Source: Streptomyces lunaelactis
Lineage (GTDB): Bacteria > Actinomycetota > Actinomycetes > Streptomycetales > Streptomycetaceae
Direction: 5' to 3'
Assembly (NCBI RefSeq): GCF_003054555.1
Contig: NZ_CP026304.1
Coordinates: forward strand, 4,774,001-4,838,000
DNA: 64,000 nt
The notes beneath the pieces were generated by a model that saw only the letters and a program-made list of their open reading frames with translations, did no database searches and was not told the DNA's origin. Both the position numbers and the translations under genes were made by a program. Position 1 is the first letter of the stretch. Each line of letters begins with the position of its first letter. Positions 33,707 to 44,074 of the stretch are shown piece by piece.

Positions 33707-34195
33707 TCACTGGAGGACCTTCGCGAGGAAGCCCGCCAGATTCTTCCTGATCCGCCCGATCCGGTCGTCCAGGTCGAGCGTCTCGTCCATCTGCCCCATA
33801 GGCGCCGCGATCTTCCGCCGCGCGTAGAGGGAGCAGGCCAGGTTCCGGCACATGTAGAGCCCCACGGAGTTGCCGAGCCGCCCTTCTTTGCCGCCCTTGA
33901 GTGAGGAAAAGAGCGCTGTGCCACCGACCGGATGGGTGGTGAAGCAGAGCCCGCAGATCGACTTCCGGCGGAAGTCCGTGGTGCGGCGGGTGGCCCGCAG
34001 CTCCACGCCCACCAGCTGGTCCGCCCGCTGGACCACGAGATAGGCGCGGCTGAGGTCCCGGCCGTCCGCCCACGAGAAGAAGTCGAGGTCGTCCCACTCC
34101 ACCTCGTCGAGGACCGGGATGGTGAGCGCCTTGGAACGGCTCCTCGACATGTTGACGAGCGAGCGGCGTATCTCGTCCTGCGTCACGGGGTTCAA
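33707..34195 (-). CDS. EF-G-binding FBP-domain protein (FusB-like treble-clef zinc protein)
   Basis: A 162-residue FBP-family protein. The zinc knuckle is formed by SICGLCFTTHP near residue 79-89 and YMCRNLACSLYARRK near 114-128; the N-terminal half is helical. FBP/FusB proteins bind elongation factor G, and FusB rescues it from fusidic acid. The TTG start (34195) overlaps the NRPS stop by 4 bases (TTGA) and has GGAGAG upstream, so it is translationally coupled to the NRPS gene and is the last gene of that operon. A protective role is inferred from position only; similar proteins also occur outside biosynthetic clusters. Confidence 0.8.
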   Translation of the reverse strand: MNPVTQDEIRRSLVNMSRSRSKALTIPVLDEVEWDDLDFFSWADGRDLSRAYLVVQRADQLVGVELRATRRTTDFRRKSICGLCFTTHPVGGTALFSSLKGGKEGRLGNSVGLYMCRNLACSLYARRKIAAPMGQMDETLDLDDRIGRIRKNLAGFLAKVLQ

Positions 34196-37100
34196 TGATC
34201 TCTCCTTACGGGTCGCCCTACGGGCCTTGCGGGCCGGGCTGTGCGGCCGCGGCGGACGACTCGGGGGCCGTCGTCGGCGGGGCCGGTCCCGGGGACGGAA
34301 CCGCTCGCGTCGATCACCCGGGCCAGTCCGGCGACCGTCGGCTCCTGGAAGAACCGCCGGATGGGCAGGGACACCCCGAAACAGGAACGGATCTTGCTCA
34401 CGGCCTGGATCACCAGCAGCGAATGGCCGCCCAGTGCGAAGAAGCTCTCCTCCGTGCCGACCCGCTCACACCCGAGCAGTGACACCCAGATCCCGGCCAC
34501 CGCCCGCTCGGTCTCCGTCACCGGAGCCGTGTATGCGCGCCCCTCGGTACGGATGTCCAGGTTCAGCAGCGCCTTCTGGTCCAGCTTCCCGTTCGGCGTC
34601 ATCGGCAGCGCGTGCAGCACGCAGTAGGCGGACGGCACCATGTACTCGGGCAGCGCCGCCGCCGCGCGTTCCCGCAGCAGCGCCTCGGTCGGCGCCTCGG
34701 CTCCCGGCACGGGCACCACGTACGCGACCAAATGTCGGCCGGCCAGCAGGACGCGGACCTGCTCGACCGCCGGATGGGCGGCGAGTACGGCCTCGATCTC
34801 ACCCAGCTCGATCCGGAATCCCCGGATCTTCACCTGGTCGTCGCTGCGGCCGAGGAACTCCAGCACTCCCTCACGCCGCCAGCGCGCCAGGTCCCCGGTG
34901 CGGTACATCCGGGTCCCTGGTGCCCCGAACGGGCAGGCCACAAAGCGTTTGGAGGTCAGCCCCGGACGCCCCAGATAGCCCCGGGCCAGCCCGTCGCCCG
35001 CCAGGTACAGCTCACCCGCGACCCCTTCGGGAGCCGGGCTCAGGTCCGCGTCGAGGACGTACACCTGGATGTTGTCCATCGGGCGGCCGATCGGCGGATT
35101 CCGGTCGTAGCTGCCGACGCAGTCCATGAGGGTGACGGCGATCGTGCTCTCGGTGGGCCCGTAGCTGTTGATGAACCGGCGTCGCTCGCTGACCCATTCG
35201 CCGACCAGGCTGCCGGGGAACGCCTCGCCGCCGACCGAGACGATCCGCAGGGCGGGCAGCCGCTCCGGGACCAGCAGGGGCAGTAGGGCGGGCGGCAGGT
35301 CGCCCACCGTGACGCCCGACTCCCGCATGAACGCCATGAGCAGCTCGGGATCGCGGCGCTGGTCGGCGTTGGCGACCGCCAAGGTGGCACCGGCCAGCAG
35401 GGCGCAGAACATCTCCAGCACCGAGACGTCGAACGTGGGCGTCGCGAACTGCAGCAGGGTGTCGGCCGAGGTGATCTCGTAGTGGGCGTTGGTGGCCCGG
35501 ACGAAGTTGACCGCCGAACGGTGCTCGATCACCACGCCCTTGGGGTGGCCCGTCGAACCCGAGGTGTAGATGACGTACGCCGGATGGGAGGGGGACAGCG
35601 GCCGCACCCGGTCCGCGTCGGCCGGATTCCCGGCCCACGCATGACCGCCCGACGGCTCGTCCCCGTTCAGCAGCTCCGCGATCGCCTCGGCGGTGAAGAC
35701 CGCCGCCGGGGCCGCGTCCTCCAGCGTGGCAGCGATCCGCGATGCCGGATGGGCCGGGTCCACCGGCAGGTACGCCGCGCCCGCCTTGAGTACGCCAAGC
35801 ACCGCCGTCACCATCTCCGCCGACCTCGGCAGCACCAGCGCCACCAGGTCCTCGGGCCCCGTGCCCCCGGCGATCAGCCGGCGTGCCACCCGGTTCGCCC
35901 GGGCGTTCAGCTCCGCGTAGCTCAGGACCTGGCCGTCCAGGCGGACCGCTGGGGCGTCCGGGGTCCGGGCCGCGCGTTCCTCGAACAGCTCGGTCAGCGT
36001 CGTCGGCTCGCCGGGACGCGCGGTGTCGTTCCACTGGACCAGGAGGCGGTCCCGCTCGGCCCGGCCCAGCAGCCCGACGGCCGCCGTCCGCTGGTCGAGA
36101 TCGTCGGCGAAGGCACCCAGCATCCGGACCAGCCGCTCGCCGAACCCCTCGGCGGACTCCCGGTCGAAGAGGTCCAGGCAGTACTCCACGTAGCACTCCA
36201 TGCCGCCGGGCGTGCCGTCCTCGGCACGGCTCTCGGTCAGGTCGAAGTGCAGGTCGAAGAGGGCGGCGTCGAGGTCGATCGGCATCGCCTCGGCGGCCAC
36301 GGAGGGCAGCTCCAGCAGGTCCTCGGTGCTGTTGTGGAGGGCCAGCATCACCTGGAACAGCGGGTGCCGGGCCATGGAACGGACCGGGTTGAGCACCTCG
36401 ACCAGCCGCTCGAACGGGACGTCCTGGTTCTCGTAGGCAGCGAGGTCGGTGTCGCGGACACGCTGCAGCAGCTCGCGCGGCGTCGGGTCGCCCGAGGTGT
36501 CCGTGCGGAGCGCCAGCGTGTTGACGAAGAAGCCGACGAGATCGTCGAGCGCCTCGTCGGTGCGGCCCGCAATCGGCGTGCCGATCACGATGTCCGTACC
36601 GCCGCCGAGTCGGGTGAGGACGGCGGCCAGGGCGGCCTGCACCACCATGAACAGGCTGCTGTCCGTCTGCTCCGCGACCTCCATCAGCCGCCGGTGCAGC
36701 GCCGCCGGGACCTGGAAGGGCGCCATGCCGCCCCGGTGGGACGGGACGGCCGGGCGGGGCCGGTCGGCGGGCAGCGCTGTCTCCTCGGGTGCCCCGTCGA
36801 GCGCCTCGCGCCAGTAGGCGAGCTGGCGGGAGACCGCGCTGTGCGGGTCGTCCTCGCGGCCGATGAGATCACGCTGCCAGAGGGTGTAGTCGGCGTACTG
36901 CACAGGGAGTTCCGGCCCGGTGTACGCGGACCCGCCCAGGCGCTCGGTGTACGCGGCCGACAGGTCGTGCCAGAGCGGCCCCATCGACCAGCCGTCGCCC
37001 GCGATGTGGTGGACGACCAGGACGAAGACATACGTGCTGGGCCCGGTGACGAACAGGTGGGCGCGCACCGGCGGGTCGACGGTGACGTCGAAGCCCTCAG

Positions 37101-40100
37101 CGGCCACCCGGGCCGCCGCCGAGGCGACCTCCTCCTCCCTGGTCTCGGCCACGCGCAGCGCCGGGCGGGCCCGCTCAGCGCTGAGCACCAGCTGGTGTGG
37201 CCCGTGCTCGGAGTCGGGATAGACCGTCCGCAAGCTCTCGTGCCGGGCGACGAGGTCACCGAGGGCGGCTTCGAGGGCCGGGATGTCCAGCGCGCCTGAC
37301 AGCCGGAACGCCGACGGCATGTTGTACGCCGCGCGCTGGCCCTCGAACTGGTTCAGGAACCACAGCCGCCGCTGGGCGGACGACAGCGGTACGACGGCGG
37401 GCCGCTCGGCGCGCAGCAGCGCCTGCCGCGCCGCGCCGGCCCCGGATCCGGGACCGGCGAGCGCCTCCGCGAGCGCCGCCACGGTGGGGGTCTCGAAGAC
37501 CGTACGGATCGGCAGTTCCGCGCCCAGCTCCGAGCGGATGCGGCTGATCAGCCGGGTGGCCAGCAGGGAGTGGCCGCCGAAGGCAAAGAAGTTGTCGTCG
37601 ACGCTGTCCCAGGGGCGGCCCAGAACCTCACCGAACAGGGCACACAGCTCCCGTTCCAGCGCGGTGCGCGGCGCCCGGCCGCTCAGCTCCGCGTCGAGCG
37701 GCGGGGCGGGCAGGGACCGGCGGTCCAGCTTCCCGTTCGGCGACAGGGGGAAGACGTCCATGGCCACGAAGGCCGTCGGCACCATCGACGTGAGCAGGAA
37801 CTCCTCGCCGAACCGGCGCAGTTCGTCCGGATCCCAGCCGATCGCAGGGTCCGGCACGACGTAGGCGACGAGGTACTTGCCGCCGGGCCGGTCGTCCCGG
37901 GCCACCACGGCGACCTGGGTGACCGACGGGTGCTTGGCCAGCACCGCCTCGATCTCCCCGGGCTCGATCCGGATGCCCCGGATCTTGACCTGGTGGTCGG
38001 CCCGGCCCAGGAACTCCAGTTCGCCGTCGGGCCGCCTGCGGGCGAGGTCGCCGGACCGGTAGATCCGGCTGCCCGGCGGGCCGTAGGGGGCCGCGACGAA
38101 CCGTTCGGCCGTGAGCCCCGGGCGGTCCGCGTACCCCCGGGCGACGCCCTCGCCCCCGATGTACAGCTCACCGGCGACGCCCAGCGGCACCGGGCGCAGC
38201 CGGTCGTCCAGGACGTAGACGCGGGTGTTGGCGACCGGGCGGCCGATGGGGGCCGCGTCGGGCCAGGCGGAGCTGTCGCCCGGGAGGGAGTGGACGGTCG
38301 CCCCGTGGGCCTCGGCGGGCCCGTACAGGTTGTGCAGGCGTCGGGCGGGGTCCGCGTGGCGGCCGCGCGTCCGGTCGCCCAGGGTGAGTGCCTCTCCGGC
38401 CTGCTGGACGTCGGTGAGGCAGGACAGGCTGAGCCCCAGTTCCTCCGCCGCCTCGTACACCGCGTCGATGACGGGGGCGGGGGCGTAGAGCTCGTTCACG
38501 TCGTAGCGGTCCAGCCAGCGGGCGAGCTGCTCGGCGCTGCGCCGGGTGTCCTCGGTGGGGACGACCAGGGTCTTGCCCGAGATGAGGCTCGCCAGGATCT
38601 CCTGGACCGAGACGTCGAAGCCGACCGCCGTGAACTGCGCCGTGCGGGCGCCGGTCATGCCCGTCATGGTGTCGCGCTGCCACAGGACCAGGTTGCGCGG
38701 CCCGGCGGCGGGCATCAGCACGCCCTTGGGGCGGCCGGTCGAGCCCGAGGTGTAGATGACGTAGGCCGTGTTGAGGTCGGTGAGCGCGCTGGTGCGGTCG
38801 GAGTCGGTGGGGTTGGTGTCGGGGCGCGTGGCAGCCTCGGCGATGAGGTCGGCGTCGTCCAGGAGCACGGTGCCGGTGCCGTCGGGCACCAGGCCCACCG
38901 TGCGGGAGTGCGCGAGGACCAGGGTGGGGGTGGCGTCCGTCAGGAGGTACGTGATGCGGTCGCGCGGGTAGTCCGGGTCGACGGGGAGGTAGGCCGCGCC
39001 GCTCTTGAACACCGCGAGCAGGCCGACGATCATGTCGAGCGACCGGGGTACCAGCAGGGCGACCGCCCGTTCCGGTCCCGCTCCGCGGGCGATCAGCGCG
39101 TGGGCGAGCCGGTTGGCGCGGGCGTTGAGCTCGGCGTAGGTGAGCGTCTGGCCCTCGAACATGACGGCTGTCGCGCCGGGCGACCTGGCGACCTGGGCCT
39201 CGACCAACTCGGGCAGGGAGAGCGGTGAGACGGGCGCGTCGGTGGCATTCCAGACGGCGAGTTCCTGCTGCCGCTCCGCTCCGGAGAGCAGTTCGGCGTC
39301 GTCCACCCGGGTGTCCGGTGCCGTCAGGACGGCCCGCAGCACGGCCAGGTAGTGGGCGGCCATCCGCTCAACGCGCGCCGCGTCGTAGAGGTCCTTGCTG
39401 TACACGAAGCGGCAGGTGGTGCCCTCCTCCTTGGCCTCGAAGTGCAGCTCGAGGTCGAAGCGGGTGACCTGCTCCTCGATCTCCAGGACGGTCGTGGTGA
39501 GGCCGCCGACGGCGGGCCCCTCGCGGAGGTCGAGGAAGTTGCAGAGCACCTGGAAGACGGGGTTCAGCCCGAGGTCCCGGTCGGGGGCGAGCTCCTCCAC
39601 GACGCGGGCGAACGGCGCCTCCTGGTTGGCCTGCGCCGCGAGCAGCGTCTCCCGCGTGGTCCGCAGCACGTCGGTGAGGGTCGCGGTGCCGGGCACGTCG
39701 GAGCGGAGCGCGACGGTGTTCACGAAGAACCCGACGATGCCCTCGAACTCCCGGCGGGTCCGGTTGGCGACCGGTGCGCCGACGATGATGTCCTCCTCCC
39801 GCGTGTAGCGGTGCAGCAGGACGTTGAACGCGGTGAGCAGCACCGTGAGGGGGGAGACCCCGCCCCGCCGGCACAGCTCCCGCAGCCGCCGCTCCAGGTC
39901 GCCGGGCAGGGCGGCCAGGGTGGTGCCGCCCTCGAAGGTGGGCCGGGCCGGGCGGGGCGGTCGGCGGGCAGCCGGAGGGTGGGCAGCTCTCCCGCCAGGT
40001 CCACGATCCAGTGGTCCACCTGGCGGCGTAGTTCGCCGTCGGCCAGCGAGTCGCGCTCCCAGTGGGCGTAGTCCGCGTACTGGAGCGGGAGTTCGGGCAG

Positions 40101-40730
40101 TACGGCGCGGGTGCCGGACGCGTGCCCCGCGTAGAGCTGCCAGAGTTCGCGCGCGAAGACGCCCTCCGACCAGCCGTCGGTGACGGTGTGGTGGAAGTTG
40201 ATGAAGAGGTAGTGCCGGGCGGGGTCCGTGCGGTAGACGGCGGCCCGGAGCAGCGGGCCGTCGGTGAGCGAGAAGGGGATCTGGGCCTCGGCCGCGATCT
40301 GGCGCAGGACCTCCCGCTCGCCCTCTTCGGCCGTCAGCCCGGGGACCTCGACGCGGGGCACGTCGAGCGTGAGCCGGTCGGCGATGCGCAGGACCAGGTC
40401 GTCATCGGCGCCGGCGAGGGTGGAGCGCAGGATCTCGTGCCGGTCGACGAGGTCCTGGAGCGCGGCGCACAGCGCGTCGATCCGCAGGTCGCCGTCTATG
40501 CGGAGGGCGAACGGCACGCTGTACGTGGCGTTGCTGCCGTGCAGCTGGTCGAGGAACCAGAGCCGCTGTTGGGCGCTGGAGGCCGGGAGCCGGCCCTCGC
40601 GGGGCGTCCGGCAGACGGTGGAGGGCGCGAGGACCTCCTTCTTGTTGTCCAGCAGCATGCTGAGCAGTTCGGCCTGGAGGTCCCGGGTGTCCGGGTCCAG
40701 GGTGTCCGGGGCGAGTTCGTTGGGGCTCAT
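34192..40730 (-). CDS. Nonribosomal peptide synthetase, C-A-T-C-A-T, with a frameshift in the first C domain
   Basis: Two modules across about 6.5 kb. The first C domain (LPASSAQQRLWFLDQL, FHHTVTDGWSEG) starts at ATG 40730. Near 39937-39957 the frame breaks in a G/C run: the upstream frame gives ADRPARPG and the next gives TFEGGTT, so either the gene is interrupted or a base was miscalled. Downstream follow A1 (YVIYTSGSTGRPKG), T1 (FFAFGGHSL), C2 (HHIAGDGWS), A2 (YVIYTSGSTGHPKG) and T2 (FFALGGHSL). There is no thioesterase. My reading of the specificity positions is D-V-Q-Y-Q-A-L-G-A for A1 and D-V-L-D-S-G-S-I-A for A2, neither of which I can assign. It starts 1 base after the aldolase stop. 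Confidence 0.85.
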
Positions 40731-40731
40731 G

Positions 40732-41784
40732 TCAGTTGCCCCGCCCTTCGGTGAGCACCTGGCGCACGATCGACAGCGCCGTGTCGATGTCCGCCGTGCT
40801 GACTCCGTTGTGGGTCACGGCGCGCAGCCTGCCGTGGCCGAGTTCGGCCAGTGAGAGACCGAGGTGCCCGGCGGCCTCGACGAACATCTGCCAGGTGAAG
40901 CGGGGGTCAGTGACCTTGAACATGACGATGTTGGTCTGCACGGCGGCGGGGTCGGTGTCGATCCCGTCGATCTCCGCGAGGCCCTCGGCCAGCCGCAGCG
41001 CGTTGGCGTGGTCGTCCTGGAGCCGTCCCAGGTCGTTGAGGGCCACCAGGCCGGCAGCCGCGATGATGCCCGCCTGGCGCATACCGCCGCCGAGCATCTT
41101 GCGGGCCCGGCGGACCTCGGTGATGAAGTCCTCGCTTCCGGCGACCATCGAGCCGATGGGTGCGCCGAGCCCCTTGGAGAGGCAGAACTGCACGGAGTCC
41201 GCGTACTGCGCGATCTCGCTGGCCGGGATCGCGAGGGCTACGGCGGCGTTGAACAGGCGCGCGCCGTCCAGGTGCACGGCGACGTCGCGCTCGTGGGCGA
41301 ACTCCCACACCTCCTTCATGTAGCTCTGCGGGAGCACCACGCCGCCGCAGCGGTTCTGGGTGTTCTCCAGACAGATGAGGGAGGGCAACGCGAACTGCTC
41401 GTCCTCGGGTTCGTCGGGGAACCCGGCGCGCAGGTCGGAGAGGAGGAGCCGGCCGTCGGGCTGGTTGGGGATCCGCTCGTACATCACGCCGCCGCAGACC
41501 GTGGCACCAGCGGCCTCGTAGATGTAGATGTCGCTCTCGGCGCCGGCCAGCATCTTCGAGCCGCGCGGGGCGTGCACCAGGATGGAGGCGAGGTTGGCCA
41601 TGGTGCCGCTCGGCATCAGGCAGGCCGCCTGCTTGCCCAGCAGGTCGGCGGAACGTTCCTCCAGCTGGCGGACGGTCGGGTCCTCCCCGTACACGTCGTC
41701 ACCCAGCGGGGCCTCGTTCATCGCCCGTATCATCGCCGGAGTGGGCAGGGTGAAGGTGTCACTGCGCAGTTCGATCATGGTCAC
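40732..41784 (-). CDS. Low-specificity L-threonine aldolase-like PLP enzyme
   Basis: A 350-residue fold-type I PLP enzyme with IELRSDTFTLPTPAM at the start, HLDGARLFNAAVA in the middle and the cofactor lysine in FCLSKGLGAPIGS near residue 203. Threonine aldolases interconvert threonine/allo-threonine with glycine and acetaldehyde, or make other beta-hydroxy amino acids. Within this NRPS operon it may set threonine stereochemistry or supply a hydroxylated building block; which one is unclear. Start GTG 41784 or ATG 41778. It sits 13 bases after the PLP/ATP-grasp gene. Confidence 0.85.
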   Translation of the reverse strand: MTMIELRSDTFTLPTPAMIRAMNEAPLGDDVYGEDPTVRQLEERSADLLGKQAACLMPSGTMANLASILVHAPRGSKMLAGAESDIYIYEAAGATVCGGVMYERIPNQPDGRLLLSDLRAGFPDEPEDEQFALPSLICLENTQNRCGGVVLPQSYMKEVWEFAHERDVAVHLDGARLFNAAVALAIPASEIAQYADSVQFCLSKGLGAPIGSMVAGSEDFITEVRRARKMLGGGMRQAGIIAAAGLVALNDLGRLQDDHANALRLAEGLAEIDGIDTDPAAVQTNIVMFKVTDPRFTWQMFVEAAGHLGLSLAELGHGRLRAVTHNGVSTADIDTALSIVRQVLTEGRGN

Positions 41785-41797
41785 TGGTCTCTCTTCA

Positions 41798-44074
41798 CTA
41801 CTTCGCGAACGTGTCGGTGCACAGCTGGACGCTGATCCCGCGTAGGGCCGAGTCGAGGGCGTCCATCACGTCGGCGGCGTCGTCACCGCGCGCGATGACA
41901 TGGCCCAGCCGGTCGTAGGCGTTGCGCGGCGGGCGGACGTCGATGCCCTCGGACGCCGTCACGGTCACCCGCTCGATCCCCTCGGCGGACAGCACCTCGG
42001 CGGTGCCGTCGACGGAGGCCAGCGTGCCGGGGTGCTCGGCAAGCAGGAACTGGATGCCCGCGTGGCCCGACCGCTCGGCGGAGAGATCCACCGGCAGCGC
42101 GGCGGCGGCCCGGACCTGCTGTTCCAGCAGGTCGGATCCGGTGGCCAGCCTGATCAGTTCGGGGATCATGCCACCGGCCAGCCGCGGGTTGATCTCGATG
42201 ATCTCCGGGCCCCGGGCGGTGAGCTTGACCTCGGTGTGCGTCGGGCCGAAGCGCATCCCGGTCGCCTTCAGCGCCAGGGTGACGGTATCGGTCAGCGCGG
42301 CCCGCTCGGCTTCCGGCAGCGGGGCCGGGAAGACGTGCCGGGTCTCCACGAAGTACGGCGTCCCGGTGAGGTACTTGGCGGTGACGCCGACGCACGTGAC
42401 CTCGTCGCCGTCGCTGAACATCTCGACGCTGTACTCGAGCGCATCGAGGTACTCCTCGATCAGCACGGTGCGGGCCGTGGGCAGCCCCCGTACGTTGCTC
42501 TCGACGGCCAGCACCCGGGCGGCGTGCTCCGTCGCCTCGGCGGCCGTGGCGCACAGCAGCACGTCGTTGGAGCCGGAGTCGTCGGCGGGCTTGACCACGC
42601 ACGGCAGGCCCACGGCGGCGACGCCCGCCGCGACCTGCGCGACGTCCGTCACGACGGCGAAGCGGGGCTGCGGGACGCCTGCGTCCTTCAGCGTCCGGCG
42701 CAGCGACGCCTTGTTGCGACAACGGTTCGCCGCGTCCTCGGAGTTGCCGGGCAGGCCCAGCCAGTCGGCGAGTCCGGCGACCGTGGGGACGTAGAAGTCG
42801 CTGGTCGTGGTGATGCCGGCGATCTCCTCCCGGCGGAAGCGCTCCTGGATGGCCTTACGGAGGACAGGCATCTGGTTGGTGTCACAGACCAGCACCTCGC
42901 AGCCCGTCTCCACGGCACCGACGTACCGCTCCGGCTTGCTGGTGAGCAGCACGGCGGTGAGGCCGAGCGCGGCCGCCGCCCTCAGCGCCTGCACCCCGGT
43001 GCCGCTGGTGTTGGCCTCGACGAAGAGCAGGTGGCGCTGGCGGGCGGGCCGCTCGTCCAGACCGGCGCGGGACCAGGAGCGGACGGCGGTGCCGTAGCCG
43101 ACCGGGGCCGGGGCGTCTGAGAACGGGAGCTCCTCCAGCCGGTGCGCGGCCCAGTAGGCGTCGCTGTAGACGGTCTCGGTGTACCGGTCGCCACGGTCCG
43201 GGAAGATGCCGACGATCCGACTGCCCGGCGTGGCCGTCAGGGCCAGCTCGCGCAGCAGGCGGTAGACGGAGCCGGACGTGTTGCCCGCGAAGATCTGCTG
43301 CTCACGGGCGAGGTCACGGGTGGCGGCGAACGCCTCGCGGTCGTTGAGCCAGTGGATCTCGTCGATCGCGGTCCGGTCGAGGTTGTTCGGGTGCAGGCTG
43401 TTGCCGAGACCGCTCTGGAGGCGGCCGGGCACGTCCGGCTGGTCAAAGAGGGTGCTGCCGACGGAGTCCACGCCGACGACCCGCAGTCCGGGCAGGGTAC
43501 GGCGCAGGGCGCGACCGGTCCCGCACAGCGAGCCGCCGCTGCCGACCGCGCCGACCAGCGTGTCGACCGGGCCGAGGTCGCGCAGGATCTCGTCGGCGAG
43601 GACCCGGTACGCGCCGGGGTTGTCCGGGTTGCTGTACTGCTGCGGCCAGAAGGAGCCGGGGAGTTCGCGCATGAGCTCCGCCAGCCGGGCCAGCCGGGCG
43701 CCCTGCCAGCCGCCGTCGGTCATGGCGGGCACCACGTGCACCTCGCACCCCAGGGCGCGCAGCTTCGCCAGGGTGGTCGGGTCGGTCCGTGGGTCCGTGA
43801 CGATGTGCACCGGGTGGCTGAGCGAACGTCCGACCAGGGCCACGCCCAGAGCCATGGTGCCTGACGAGCTCTCCACGATCGGCGCGCCCGGCCGCAGCAC
43901 GCCCAGGCGGCGGGCCTCGGCCACGATGTTCTTGGCGACGCGGTCCTTCATGCCGAACGCGTTGGCGAGTTCCAGCTTGGCGTACACCCGCGTCCCTTCG
44001 GAGGCGGAGACGGCGAGCCGGACCAGCGGTGTGTTGCCGATCGCTTCGTTCATTGACTCAAAGATCATGTTCAC
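41798..44074 (-). CDS. Fusion of a cysteine-synthase-like PLP enzyme with an ATP-grasp ligase
   Basis: A 758-residue two-domain enzyme. The first 320 residues are a beta-replacement PLP enzyme: NAFGMKDRVAKN with the Schiff-base lysine, ESSSGTMALGVAL, and the phosphate loop GSGGSLCGTGRAL. Residues about 345-758 are an ATP-grasp domain: LPCVVKPADDSGSNDVLL, VLIEEYLDALEYSVEMF and IIEINPRLAGGMIPEL. The PLP part fits replacement of phosphate in O-phosphothreonine by an amino donor, as proposed for DabA-C type enzymes of friulimicin. The role of the ATP-grasp half is unknown. The GTG start overlaps the kinase stop by 4 bases. Confidence 0.85.
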   Translation of the reverse strand: MNMIFESMNEAIGNTPLVRLAVSASEGTRVYAKLELANAFGMKDRVAKNIVAEARRLGVLRPGAPIVESSSGTMALGVALVGRSLSHPVHIVTDPRTDPTTLAKLRALGCEVHVVPAMTDGGWQGARLARLAELMRELPGSFWPQQYSNPDNPGAYRVLADEILRDLGPVDTLVGAVGSGGSLCGTGRALRRTLPGLRVVGVDSVGSTLFDQPDVPGRLQSGLGNSLHPNNLDRTAIDEIHWLNDREAFAATRDLAREQQIFAGNTSGSVYRLLRELALTATPGSRIVGIFPDRGDRYTETVYSDAYWAAHRLEELPFSDAPAPVGYGTAVRSWSRAGLDERPARQRHLLFVEANTSGTGVQALRAAAALGLTAVLLTSKPERYVGAVETGCEVLVCDTNQMPVLRKAIQERFRREEIAGITTTSDFYVPTVAGLADWLGLPGNSEDAANRCRNKASLRRTLKDAGVPQPRFAVVTDVAQVAAGVAAVGLPCVVKPADDSGSNDVLLCATAAEATEHAARVLAVESNVRGLPTARTVLIEEYLDALEYSVEMFSDGDEVTCVGVTAKYLTGTPYFVETRHVFPAPLPEAERAALTDTVTLALKATGMRFGPTHTEVKLTARGPEIIEINPRLAGGMIPELIRLATGSDLLEQQVRAAAALPVDLSAERSGHAGIQFLLAEHPGTLASVDGTAEVLSAEGIERVTVTASEGIDVRPPRNAYDRLGHVIARGDDAADVMDALDSALRGISVQLCTDTFAK

